DNA of 64,000 nucleotides, taken from the NCBI GenBank assembly GCA_963853835.1, contig OY970823.1, forward strand, positions 87,768,619 through 87,832,618, read 5' to 3'. The notes beneath the pieces are model-generated. The model made no database searches, was not told the DNA's origin, and was given only the letters and a program-made list of their open reading frames with translations. Both the position numbers and the translations under genes were made by a program. Source of the stretch: Calendula officinalis (taxonomy: Eukaryota > Streptophyta > Magnoliopsida > Asterales > Asteraceae). Below, piece by piece: positions 22,167 through 33,419 of this stretch. Position 1 is the stretch's first letter. Each line of letters opens with the position of its first letter.

Positions 22167-24580
22167 TTATAGTTGGAGCTTTTCGATATTTACAGAAGTT
22201 ATAATCAATCCACATGGTGCGAATTTACATCTTTCAGTCTTTGACTTTTTTTTGTATTCAGCCAATTCCCTTTGATACCTCTCCTTATCCTTCAATCCTT
22301 GCTTTTGATAAACCTATTTTTAAATATGAATTTAATTAAAAATTAAATAAAAAAAAAATACTCGAGACATTTATTAATCGGTTTTTCCGTACCATTTTAT
22401 CTTCGGGAGAAAGATTATTCCACGACTCACCGATCATCTTTGTGAACTCGCGTTCATTCTCGGGATATTTTAACTTGAGTTCGGCATGTTTTTCTGCGAA
22501 GAAGAAATTGTACCCGCTTCGATTAGTTTTTGGGCGTTTTGGGTCGCTTTTATATTTCCTCCTTTTTCTCTTTCTCGAATTGTTTGAGTTTATATTATAT
22601 GGAACAATGGCATTATGTTGCGGGTGGTAAAGTACTCCATGAAGGATTTCTGAATCCAATTGCATCGTCACCAAATAACCGTGTTCGAATTTGGTGTTAA
22701 TTATTCCATTAGCTTCAAAAGATAAACATCCTATAAACGAACATAAATAGTATAGGTTACGATATTAATGATTCATGGAAGTAGAACTTCTATGAGTCTC
22801 AGTACCTTTTTATAGATACCTTGTAGTTTTTAATCCCACATTGGTCAAAGAAAGGAAATGTTGCTACCTTATATGGTATTGTCTACCCAAAACAATTAGT
22901 GAAGATTAATATAAATTATTTTTACATGATATTAAAGTAGGTTAATTAAATTATATATTAACCGCTCTGATACATGTTAGAATAGTTTATACAAAATCTT
23001 AATTTTTTATTTTTATGAATATATATTAAATTGTGTATTAACCGCTCTAATACCATATTAGAATAGTTTATATAAAATCTTAATTTTTTATTTTTATGAA
23101 CATATGTACTACCTGAGTGTGCAGAGGGTTTTGATCTCAAAAAATAAGTGAGTTCATATTGATATAAGAATCTTGAATAACGCTTTCTCAACGCATATGA
23201 AGCACTTGTTGTCGTTGACGAGAATCCGAATATTGCCCTCACATCCCTCCATTTTTTCATTGTCACTACCTATAATAGTTGAAAAGCTATTAGTTCTACA
23301 TATTGAAGTAAGTATACTAGTGACTTATGCCTTCGAGTACATATATTATATTTATAGACTATCAACTTTTACATACTACGATTAAACGTAGATGTATCCG
23401 TGTTCAAGCTATTCTCGGAAAGTTGGGTATATGACTCTGATGTATACGACTGGTATTCCCGTGACCGTTTCCAGATTCCCTCTAATCATTCTTCTAAAGT
23501 GTTATTCAATGAGGTTTGAACCAGACCCAAGTACACTATCATCAAAATCCCCACTCCTAGTCAAAGGTTAGCATGTTTTTTTTTTTTGTTTGTCAATCCA
23601 AGTTATAAAGTCGAGAAACTCGATCAATATGACGGTTGATTCATTTAAGCATTTAATCTCAAATTAATTATACTTTAATTTTATCGCGTATAGTTATTTA
23701 AAACGTACTTCAAGATAGTCTTATGTTTGTAATAAATTTTCAATTCTGGTTATTGTATTTTGATTTGGTGTAAAAATGATATAATGCATAAAAAGGTACA
23801 TCTAAGCGAAATAAAAGATGAACCTTGTCAAAACCACCTCTATTAGTCACCTCTATGTATAATACATGCAAGTTTAGCTCCTTTCCTCCGATTACAGGAA
23901 CCTGGCCTGATCATTACAGATTAAACATTAACTCATATAAACAATTAATGATTAATGATAAGGATTCTTTTGACGGATGTCTTAGAAGCATTCAACTTTC
24001 ATTTATTCAAGAACATAAAAACATTAACTCATATTAACTCATATAAACAATGAACATAAAAATTTTCATTTAAATCGAAACCGTATTAAATTCGTTTTCT
24101 AAAATGGTAGATTATTCAAGACATATTTAAGAAATTAATCACTTTACTAATTTAACGTTACTATATGTAATTAGTAAGGATAATGATTTTAGGACCACAT
24201 AAATCACTTTATCTACTACATTGTACAACATTTAAAGCATATTGTATAAATACTGTAAAACAGTAATTGTGATGTTTAGAGTAATTTATGTGGTTTCAAA
24301 ATCACTTCCCAATTAGTAAATACGTTATAAATCCCAATTTACAATTAAAAAGATAATGATACAAGTACAAGTATATAAATAACAACGGTTAAAAAAATAA
24401 AATAATGACCGTTAAAAAAGATAAGAAGAGTATTAATTACATGAGTTTGGTACCCATGAACCTATGGAAGCTACGGAGTGTTTCCCAAAAGAGAGAAGAG
24501 TCTTTAACGACGTCGTCATGGGAAGCCAGTGCCACCGGATAATATTCAGCCTCGCTACCAACTCTACCCGCCGGTGCCAT
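22167..24580 (-). CDS. ARID-HMG DNA-binding protein (HMGB9/10/15-like), five exons; frame break at exon 1 donor
   Basis: Plant ARID-HMG proteins are nuclear, bind AT-rich and bent DNA through an N-terminal ARID and a C-terminal HMG box, and several act in pollen development. Exons are 24441-24580, 23824-23901, 23113-23269, 22393-22730 and 22167-22313, about 286 residues if joined in the family frame. ARID segments visible are DSSLFWETLRSFHRFMGTKL (exon 1), VPVIGGKELNLHVLYIEVTN (exon 2) and KKWRDVRAIFGFS, then SASYALRKRYSRFLYQYEL (exon 3). Exon 4 has INTKFEHGYLVTMQLDSEIL, a basic RKRKRRK nuclear-localisation run and the HMG start DPKRPKTNRSGYNFFFAEKH. Exon 5 completes the box. Oddity: the only GT at the exon 1 end lies after CTCAT, one base short of the frame, and joining to exon 2 gives an early stop. 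Exons 2-5 join in phase. It may be a pseudogene, or use an unseen donor. Confidence 0.82.
22948..23107. repeat. 80-bp tandem duplication in an ARID-HMG intron
   Basis: The units share TTAACCGCTCT, then TTAGAATAGTTTATA and AAAATCTTAATTTTTTATTT, at a period of 80 bp, with a few substitutions. They lie in the intron between exons 3 and 4, next to the exon 3 donor. Confidence 0.75.
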
Positions 24581-24799
24581 TTTATAACCGGCGACATCAA
24601 AGGGTCACCAGAAAATCAAGAAATTGACCGCCGGAGACACAAACACAGAGATTGAAATATAAATAAGTGATAAGAAGAAGGTAATGCCGTAATGGTGTTA
24701 ACTATTAAAGGTGTTGTCGAAAAACAACAAATCATTTTTCCTCTTTTTTTGACAAGTGTTATTTTTTGGAAACGATAAATGAAATAACGGAAGCCTACT

Positions 24800-25018
24800 C
24801 GCAATTTTTCAGCGAGCACCCCGAGTTAGAGCTCCGTATAAGCGGGCAAACCCAGCTCCCAAAGGGATTTCCAAGGAAAATTCCTTATATGTGCTCGTGT
24901 GAGGTATGAGTTAAATTACGCTAATGCAACACTCCCAAAGGGAATCGAACTCACGACCTGCAGCCTACATGGGTATAAACCAAGTGACTCAAACCAGCTA
25001 GGCTGGCCATCATTGGCT
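24800..25018 (-). mobile_element. tRNA-derived SINE (Au-like)
   Basis: Read on the minus strand it begins GATGGCCAGCCTAGCTGGTT (box A region), continues through CATGTAGGCTGCAGGTCGTG and the box B GAGTTCGATTCCC, then a tRNA-unrelated body ending near CGAGCACCCCG. This layout and wording match the Au SINE family widespread in angiosperms. It lies about 220 bp upstream of the ARID-HMG start codon. Confidence 0.75.
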
Positions 25019-25904
25019 TTTTGACAAGTGTTATAGCTGAGGATTTTTGCCCCTTTTCTCCATTTAAAGTTTAAAAAACCAAAAAGTATTTAAATTTTTG
25101 CCCCCTCTTCTACATTCAACATTCGGTGCACTTGTTTAGCGCATCTTAATAAATATTATACCGAATGGAACAATTAAAAAATATTAAATCAATTTATCTT
25201 AGGATATATGTTAAATCCTTAAGCAAGCATAATACTTATTAAAAAGTTTCACACAATTCAAACAAGTTTTACACATAACTTTTTAATCATTCAGATCGTT
25301 GAATCATTTAGTTCTTAATCATTTTGCTTCTATAAAAAAACGCCTAAACTTGTTTTACTAAACTAATTTTTATAGACAAATCGATTTAGAAGATCTAATA
25401 TAGATAATCGTGACTTTTAGAAGGTTACTGAAAACTCTTATCACTTGGTTATCATAAAATAGTTTAATACGTTTTGATACACACAATTAAAAAAGCCTTA
25501 TTTGATTTTCTAATTATGTTAGATCGAATCGACTTTTGCACAAGCTGGGATCACAAATGAATTTAGTGAACAGGAAATTGTATAAGTTTATCTTTTATTT
25601 TTGTTTGATTTCTTCAAAAAACTCAAAATATTTATTGAGCCGTCGAAATATAAGCTTTATTGGGTGGCTTAAATTTGTGATGAAATTATCATTATCTCAT
25701 ACGGATATTAGTCCATAAATATTGGTAAATTAATTAGGGTTTATCTTACCATGCTTTAAAAATATGAGATTAGAAATGTTGTGAATACCAAAATTTATTT
25801 TCATTACAAATAAATGCATCTATTAGACAATATGAAGTTTATTTTTTGCATGAATTAATTGTACTTTTAAATTAAAACGGTAAGTTTACGTTCATTAAAC
25901 TGTG
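25019..25904. other. Intergenic AT-rich DNA, no gene seen
   Basis: No recognisable coding sequence; the plus-strand open frame at 25536-25718 has no domain. Confidence 0.35.
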
Positions 25905-26190
25905 CGTAATGGGTGACCAAACTAAGTTTGGTCACTCCTGCCACCTCTGCGCCACATCCGCTCGACCAAACACATAAAAAATCCCGACCAAACACATGTA
26001 ACCAGGCGACCAAATCATTCCCCTTTGAAAAAACCTTCCCCCTTTGAAAATTGATCGGTCGTCTGGACCACCGATGGACACTTTCGACGCGTCGAAGTGG
26101 TGTGGGCGTAAGGGGGGGACTCGTCTTTTGGTGGGATGTGGCAGGTCACGACCAAGAATATTGGTCGTGCGTTACCCCAAGTCTTAAACA
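25905..26190. repeat. MITE-like repeat with subterminal hairpins (family X, copy 1)
   Basis: The left end GTGCGTAATGGGTGACC leads into GACCAAACT...AGTTTGGTC, a small hairpin. The right end has TCACGACCAAG...TTGGTCGTG and GTGCGTTACCCC. The terminal blocks are roughly inverted to each other. Related copies are at 42178-42507 and 62381-62872. It shares GCCACCTCTGCGCCACATC with them. No clear TSD; superfamily uncertain (possibly MULE-like). Confidence 0.55.
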
Positions 26191-26247
26191 TGTTATCTCA
26201 TGCCTTAATGCCTTAGGGCATTAGTTAGCCATACCTTTTAAATAATA

Positions 26248-26544
26248 CTTCCTCCGATTCAAAATAAGTGCTATACTTTTCATAAATGAGTGATTCTGCT
26301 ACACTTTCCATAAATGACAAAAAATAATAGGACTCACACCCACTAACTATCTACTTTTACAAAGTGAAATAACTTATTTACCCTTACTTTTTTACTTTTA
26401 AACACCATTAACCCCATTTTATTCAAAATATGTGGAACCCATTATCCACTAATCATTCAATTAATCTAATTTAACCATCATTACACTATTTTGCTTCAAA
26501 AATCGTGAAAGTATAAGTGCAATACTTATTTGAATCGGAGGAAG
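26248..26544. mobile_element. Stowaway-like MITE
   Basis: Ends CTTCCTCCGATTCAAAATAA and the complement ending TGAATCGGAGGAAG with TA at 26246-26247 and 26545-26546. It is slightly shorter than its relatives. Confidence 0.85.
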
Positions 26545-26931
26545 TATGAATTTGTTGTTAATGCTTTGAAGGTGCAAAAAGCATTAACCAGAATTTAGTC
26601 CAACAACGAAAAAGAACACAATATTCAGTCACAAAACTGCCATATAACTTTTACACATCGTACAAAAAACCAATCACCCTTTACAATGCATCACAAGAAA
26701 TATAATTTTGCTAATTTACAACGTTAAACTTAACACATGGTTCTGTTACTTGTTATTTAATTACTCATTTCCAAGTTTTATCCCAGAAAGTTAATCACAT
26801 CGTCTTCTCATAATCCACATTTGTTTTCATACATTCATTCATCTACAACAAAAAGAAAACACAAATCTTGATCACATCACTTTCTGATCATACTTAACAC
26901 ATTAATTACGGAAACAAAAAGTTTATTGGTC
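26545..26931. other. Spacer left of the nested hAT/copia/gypsy block
   Basis: No gene seen. If the F-box remnant right of the block continues leftwards, its 3' part would lie here, but no matching coding sequence is visible. Confidence 0.3.
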
Positions 26932-27222
26932 AACCCAACTAGGCCTATGTGCGGTCCAAGAACCGAACCGAACTGAGAATCAAGAAAATGGTTTCGGGCG
27001 GACCGAGGACCAAAACGATGACGCTGGGAGCCAAACCAGACCGAGAACCGACGGGAACCGAACCGAGAACTGAGAAAGTTTATTCGGCTTTGTTCTCGGT
27101 TTTGGATCGAACCACTCGGAACCGAGAACCAAACCGATATAGCTTGGTTCGGGCCTGTTTGGGCCTGTTCAGTCCGGTCTGGTCCGATTCTGCGCTTCTT
27201 TCGGTCAGTTCTCGGTCCATTT

Positions 27223-27731
27223 TGTAGAAAATCATGATTCAAACATTTGGAACACAGATCAACAGTTAACAAAACTTACTTTCCATTACTAAAACTCAAC
27301 CGGTCAATGACCAAAAACAAAACTAAAACCTCTCTACACAAAAAACTCTCACTCAACCTACATACTACTAGATCTGAACTTCTTTAGATGTAGAAGATCA
27401 AGATCGATTACAACAGAACTACAAACCCTAACTATGAACGAGAGAGAAAAGAGAGAACCTGTCACACACACAACAAACACATACAGAATAATAGATATTT
27501 TCTAATTAGAAAATGTTATATACCTGGCATTTTACCTTCCGACGACTTACCCACAATATTACACTTTGAACCCCTGCAATACCAAACATACTCATTTAAA
27601 GAACAAATACAATTGTACCTGAATTACCTTTTAACCCCTTATTCTGAACTAGCCTTACAACCTGATACCTGCACTAACACACTTAACCACAACATTAACT
27701 TTCACATTGAATTAACATTATATTTTCAACA
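27223..27731 (-). repeat. Copia 3' LTR
   Basis: 509 bp; on the minus strand it starts TGTTGAAAATATAATG and ends GATTTTCTACA. It is preceded by a purine run, ATGGGAGGG (plus strand 27732-27740), acting as the polypurine tract. Confidence 0.95.
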
Positions 27732-27743
27732 CCCTCCCATAAT

Positions 27744-28580
27744 TCAATTGTGAAACATATCCAAAAGTTTAAGATTCCTGCAAAAATACTCGTGACTTTT
27801 AACACATAAACCTTTTGTAAATATATCTGCTGTATTCACAGTGGTATCAATTTTATGAATTTCAATTATTCCAAACAGAACTTTGTCCCTAACAAACTGC
27901 AAGTCAATTTCAAAGTGTTTAGTTCTGTCATGGAATACAGGATTTGCAGCAATCAAAATAGCTGCTTTGTTGTCACAAAACACTTGAGTAGGTTTTTTAT
28001 TTTCAATTTTTAGTTCAACTAAAACTTTTCTTATCCAGACTATTTCACTTACCACATAAGCAAGAGCCCTATACTCTGCTTCTGCAGTAGACCTAGAAAC
28101 AGTATCCTATTTCTTACTTTTCCAAGAAACTAAACAATCATCAAGATAAACAGCATATCCAGTAATAGACTTTCTGGAAGACAAACATTTACCCCAATCA
28201 GAATCCACATAAGCTTTTAGATTAAGATTACTTCCTTTAGAAAAATTAACTCCTTTACCAGGAGAACCTTTAAGATACCAAAGAACTCTAAATGCAAGTT
28301 TCACATGAGATTCTAAAGGACTATGCATGAACTGACTTAAAAAGTGAACATCATATGAAATATCAGGTCTAGTTAAGGTCAAGTAAATCAATTTACCAAT
28401 TAATATTTGATAATTAGACAAATCAGTAAGTAATTTATCACCTTCCTTAGCATTTGTTTCATCAGAAATAACAATATTTGTTTCTATAGGAGTTGCTACA
28501 GGTTTGCAACCTGTCATGCCAAACTCAGCTAAAAGATCCAAAGTATATTTTCTCTGAGATAAACAAACACCAGAATTCAA
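27744..28580 (-). pseudogene. Copia RNase H region with in-frame stops
   Basis: This is the C-terminal part of copia pol. Residues 28107-28580 read YTLDLLAEFGMTGCKP, then LIYLTLTRPDISYDV, the connection after reverse transcriptase. After an in-frame TAG at 28107-28109 the frame resumes with STAEAEYRALAY, DNKAAI and KHFEID, ending ADIFTKGL, the usual RNase H end. A second in-frame stop separates it from the reverse transcriptase frame at 28581. RNase H would remove the RNA template during reverse transcription. Two stops make it non-functional as read. Confidence 0.9.
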
Positions 28581-29399
28581 CTATAACACTTCAATACCTA
28601 GAAAATATTTAAGTTTACCCATATCCTTTATTTTAAACTTAGAATTTAGATAAACTTTAAAGTTTTCAATTTCCTTTTGATTATTACCAGTTATAACTAT
28701 ATCATCCACATACACAAGTAACACAATAAAAACATCATCTTTATTTTTAACAAACAATGAATAATCACTACAACTCTTAACAAAACCATTAGCAGTTAAG
28801 GTTTCACACAACTTTTCATTCCATTTTCTAGGGGCTTGTTTAAGGCCATTTAAAGATTTAACTAATTTGCAAACTTTATTACTATTCTTTTCAAAATATC
28901 CTTCTGGTAATGTCATATATACATCTTCATCCAAATTACCATATAAGAAAGCATTATTAACATCAAGTTGAAACAGAGGCCAATTATTCTCAACAGCTAA
29001 AGCAATTACACAACTAACAGTTACCATTTTTACAACAGGAGAAAATGTTTCATCAAAGTCAATTCCTTCTCTTTGATTATACCCTTTAGCAACAAGTCTA
29101 GCTTTAAATCTTTCTACTTCACCATTAGCCTTATATTTTACTTTATATACCCATTTACATCCTATAGGTTTTCTACCTAAAGGTAAATCAGTTATGATCC
29201 AAGTTTCATTCCTATATAAAGCCTCCATTTCTAAATTCATGGCTTCTAGCCATTTATTATCTAATTTGGCTTCATTAAAACTTTTTGGTTCACTAATTTT
29301 ATTTAGACCACTAACAAAGCACAAATTTTCAATAGACAGATTAGAGTAATTAACAACCTTTTTTATATTATACTTGACTTTATTATAATATAAAGTCAT
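28581..29399 (-). pseudogene. Copia reverse transcriptase region
   Basis: Open frame of 272 residues starting within a frameshift. Visible motifs are WVYKVKYKANGEVERFKARL, then AKGYNQREGIDFDETFSPVV, LDVNNAFLYG, and the catalytic LLVYVDDIVITG with the YVDD box near residue 230. The upstream part of the same protein (RRSTRSVSVPRKFN) lies in another frame just before 29399, so a small frameshift interrupts the polyprotein there. Role: copying element RNA into DNA. It ends at an in-frame TAG at 28581. Confidence 0.93.
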
Positions 29400-29729
29400 T
29401 AAATTTTCTTGGAACAGAAACAGATCTGGTAGACCTCCTCAACTCATTGTTTTGAATGTTATTAGGAACAGTTTGACCCTCAGAACTTGTAGTGTCAACA
29501 ATAGGAGGTGCATTTGTAACACCATAAAAGGAACATGTAAGCATACATCACTTATATCTACAAAACTCCTGACACATAAGAGGTATCCCAAATCAACAAG
29601 CAATCAATTATTCTAATTCAAGTCACATAACACACCACGGGTAAGCAATTCAGTTCATCACAACATTTCACAAGTCCTAATTAAGCGATCTACTCAATTA
29701 CTAATTTTACATGAACACAAGTATCGAGT

Positions 29730-30449
29730 TTATAAAAACATACACGAGTAGTCACTGTCAGTGACGTCAGCACTCTTTCTTTTCCTTTCTACAGTTGATG
29801 AAGATTTCCCGACCACCACCGCACTTGACCCATAATCCACTTTCTTTCCAAAAGGACATTTACTCCTTTCATGTCCCTTACTTTGACAATTCCAACACAC
29901 ATCCCGTGGAAGCTTGCAATCCTTACCTTCGTGTCCTAGTTGACCACAACTCTTGCATTTCATGGTCTGAACAGTGCAAGTCCCAAAATGAGCGGACTTA
30001 CATTTACGACACCATGAGTTCTTTTGACCTGATCTGTGAGCAAACTGCTTCTGACCCGCGTTTCCCGGTTGTTTATAGGCGCCTTGGTACCCTAACTCTA
30101 GATGTGACGGGATTTCCAAGTGTGGGTATGGGTAAAGTCCCTGAGGTGGAAGTGGATGATTTATCTGAGGTGGAGAGGGTTGGTTCATTTGTGGCGGGAA
30201 TGGATAATTTGCTAGTGGTTGTGTTGACGGGAGAGTAAGAAGCAATGGGGCGAGGATCGAGGGTGTCATTCCTTTGATTAGTCGTTGTTGTTGTTGCACC
30301 TGATTTCTCAACTCTTGCACTTGGTTTTCCAACGCCTTAATATGTGCTTCCCGGTCAGTCTCCACAGTGTTACTGGAGGTAGCAACTTTTTCTGGGGTCA
30401 AGGGGGTCGGGTTCTCTTTATCTGTCATATCTGTAGCAAAACACAACAT
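29730..30449 (-). CDS. Gag-like zinc-knuckle protein of the gypsy-type element
   Basis: Open frame of 239 residues; a start at MTDKENPTPL (codon 8 of the frame, 30428) is likely, as it follows the primer-binding site and leader. A short coiled-coil-like stretch, ALENQVQELRNQVQQQQRLI, is followed by a Pro-rich segment. Then come a Cys/His cluster CRKCKSAHFGTC and two CCHC knuckles, CKSCGQLGHEGKDC and CWNCQSKGHERSKC. The capsid-forming retrotransposon gag domain expected between coil and knuckles is missing. The protein could bind RNA but not form a normal particle; an internal deletion or a reduced gag is the likely explanation. Confidence 0.8.
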   Translation of the reverse strand: MLCFATDMTDKENPTPLTPEKVATSSNTVETDREAHIKALENQVQELRNQVQQQQRLIKGMTPSILAPLLLTLPSTQPLANYPFPPQMNQPSPPQINHPLPPQGLYPYPHLEIPSHLELGYQGAYKQPGNAGQKQFAHRSGQKNSWCRKCKSAHFGTCTVQTMKCKSCGQLGHEGKDCKLPRDVCWNCQSKGHERSKCPFGKKVDYGSSAVVVGKSSSTVERKRKSADVTDSDYSCMFL

Positions 30450-30608
30450 CTCACGAAATCTTAGTTTAAATCGTTAGTACCTACATACTAACTATAAACT
30501 AACTTTATTCACATTTGCTCTAACCCCACTCGTCCGGAATGCTTGACCAAACTTGAGCCACGATTTGGGAATGGAACACCAACCCCGTGTATCCATCGCC
30601 AAACCGAA

Positions 30609-30620
30609 GCTCTGATACCA
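30609..30620 (-). promoter_or_regulatory. Primer-binding site of the gypsy-type element (tRNA-iMet type)
   Basis: The minus-strand sequence TGGTATCAGAGC lies three bases after the LTR end and matches the usual plant site complementary to the 3' end of initiator tRNA-Met. It fixes the LTR border at 30624 and the element's direction. Confidence 0.92.
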
Positions 30621-30623
30621 AGT

Positions 30624-33419
30624 TGTAACACTGCAAAATTTAGAAAGCTTTTTTTTTACATGCCCGAAGGCGAAACGGTGTCACTTAAACGACATGGCTC
30701 ACTTTACAAACACAACCCATTGAGCTTGGTCAGTCATCCCGTCCATAGCATCGATCAACCTGAAAAGATTCAACGAGGGAGGGATTAGCACAAAGCTAAG
30801 TGAATGAACATAAACTACAAATTATACAAAGCTCGACAAGCAAGCACCACCATCTCCACGATTGTTACTCCTCGTAACCGCTTAACCGTTGTTCCCCTGA
30901 ATCACTGTTCCACCGAACCAGTAACCGCTAACTGTCTAATCACTAAGCACAGAAGTAACTCTACATCTCCGCCTACTAACCTCGGAAGTAGATTCTACAT
31001 CTCCGATTGCTAACACGGAAGTTATAAAACATCTCCGCATTGGGTAACACTATCACTGAGGAACGGTGGCTTTGCGGGCCTTAAACCGTGGTTGGCCAGA
31101 ACCACAGTAACCGTTGGCGCTTCGTATCCAACACCCGGGCAACTCCCTCCCCTTAACCATGTAACGCATACAGGTAAGGTCGGATACCCTACTAGTCGAT
31201 ACCCTTTGCCCAGCCGTTATCCTTCCGACACTGACCTCTTACCTATCCTCGATTCCCACTAATCGAGTTGTTGTTACCAATCAAGCAAAACCTTTTCATC
31301 TATGTGCACATATCCTATCTCACTTAACCCGATCAAACCGATACCAACAAGCGAGCTTATTTACGAAAGACTGCATCAAAAGCATCCCAGGCAGAATCCC
31401 CTAACACTAGGCATACATAACTAATAGACTAGCTACGAATACACAGCGAAAACACCACGAAAGAGTTCCCAGACGCGAACTACAGTTCGCGTTCGCGAAC
31501 TCAAGTTCGCGTCGGGAACTGAAACGCGACCGAGTTCACGACTAATCCCCATTTTCTCTGTAAGCACTTCGCGATCGGGAACGGGAGTTCGCGACGCGAA
31601 CTCCCCACGTCTGGTATAATCCTGCAAATTTACTAGTGTGCACAAAACCAAACCTAAATGAACGAGACCCGAGTTGTAGGTTAAATCCACTCACCGCTCA
31701 CCGTTACTTCCACTTGTCGAACTCAGAGGTCTAATGTTTCTGAGTCTCGATCCCAGGTCCTGTACATCAAAGGAATATCGAATTAGTATATAATTCCACC
31801 AAATTGTAAACAATGTTAAATATACATTTAACACTAACACTTGCACTAACTAAATAACCAAACACTTAAATCATCATAAGAACAGGTCATAACCATTTAC
31901 ACTTACATAACAAGTCAACTAGTCATTTGCAAGTCTTACATTCAAACGGGTCAAACCGGATTATTAAACAATAATACATCCTACAACTGTAATCATATCA
32001 TCAACTTGCAATTCACCAAACGTTACCAATAACATTTCTAATCACATAAACCTAAAAAAATACTTACACTTTCACAATCCAAGTTATTTTAAGTCGTTTT
32101 ACTACCAATTGGCCCAAACGGGTCAAAAAACCCGAACATCACTTACAACATAAACAATTCACATCCAATGTCCGTAAACTACTACATTTAGCAATTCATC
32201 ACTAGTTAATTGAATCCAACAAGTTTATAACTATCATAACCCAACTATTTTACTTCAAAATCACAAGTTATATCTTTTGACCCAAATCATCCAAACACTA
32301 ACTAGTATCTCATCAACCTCATCAAAACTTGATATAATACATAACCATTCATATATAGCATATCATTTTAACATATCAAGCAACAAAACCCGTAAAAACA
32401 CACGAATGGCATATTTCCACCAACTAGTCATTTAACACAATAATTGGTTCATAATTTCTACATAAACTTAAACAATTGTTTTAACTAACAATCTCATCCA
32501 AATCAAGTCATAATCCACCAAAACATCCAATACTTGATTTCTCAACATCCATAACTTACTAAACATGTTTTCTCAACCTAATGAACAATTCCAAGCATTC
32601 AAACAACAAGAAATCCAAGGTTTGTCAAAACCCATATAACCTACTTTTACATAAACACACCAACTTGTACACTTTGCTAAAATGGTTGTACCTAGTACTA
32701 AATTACTTGTACTCTTGCAATAATACATGCCAAACTTTGCATAAACATTTAATATAACATCTAACACCATAATCACCAACCAAAACTCAAGAACACATAA
32801 ACCCTAATTTATCAGCTATCATGAAATCGAAAACGAACACATATAGGTTGAAGCTTACCTCAAGAGCTATTCAAAAACGGGTTCGGATTAATGATTGGCC
32901 AAGAAACAAGCTAGGGATCTTCAAGATAAACTCAAGAACTTGAAGAAGAAGATGGAGGTTTAGAGAGAGAGGGAGAGAGACGTATGGAGAGAGAGAGAGA
33001 GAGAGATAGAATGAGATGGATTGGTGAAAGAAACAAAGTGGGGGATTTCCCCACTCCCCAACCGGTCAAACAAAGGTGGGGGACCCACTTGGTGATTTTT
33101 TTCACTTTTAAGCAATACAATCTAAAAAGTCCCTTTCGTAGTTAATTTATTTAAAATACCAAACGGGCTCCAATTTTAAAAACGAAAGCATTTCTGGAAA
33201 CGAAATCCGACAAGGAATCTAAAGATATAAAAATCACATTTTCATTTAAACATTTCAGAAAACGGATATTTTAATCTCTTGATCAAAATATCACAAAAGG
33301 ACAAAAGGTCAAACAATCAATTTAACATTTAGTCAATTTATTCCATTTAGGGTCAAATAGATATTTTTCCAAATATCATTATATACCTAAAACAACTAGG
33401 CCGGTTTTAGGATGTTACA
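30624..33419 (-). repeat. LTR of the gypsy-type element, copy C
   Basis: 2,796 bp, reading TGTAACATCC...GCAGTGTTACA on the minus strand. It is longer and clearly diverged from copies A and B but collinear with them. Shared blocks include the GTTCGCGACGCGAACT-type CpG-rich palindromes (31465-31605) and the TTTGCGGGCCTTAAACCGTG segment near 31071. Confidence 0.88.

Larger units (their letters stand above)
29515..33419 (-). mobile_element. Internally deleted Ty3/gypsy-type element inside copia
   Basis: Right end TGTAACATCC (minus strand) and left end TGTTACA give LTR-type termini. Flanking pentamers are GCATT (29510-29514) and ACATT (33420-33424), a TSD with one mismatch. It has a 5' LTR (30624-33419), a primer-binding site (30609-30620) and a gag-like frame, then only about 215 bp to the 3' terminus. 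There is no protease, reverse transcriptase or integrase and no full 3' LTR. It is younger than the copia host element, which it splits. The LTR family is the same as the solo LTRs at 4020 and 6803. Confidence 0.82.

Noticed and set aside
26940..27222. Arg/Pro-rich ORFs on both strands
   Set aside because: They read through AACCGAACCGAG repeats of the hAT-like MITE.
29795..30238. 147-residue plus-strand ORF
   Set aside because: It is the antisense shadow of the zinc-knuckle gag frame; its translation has no domain.
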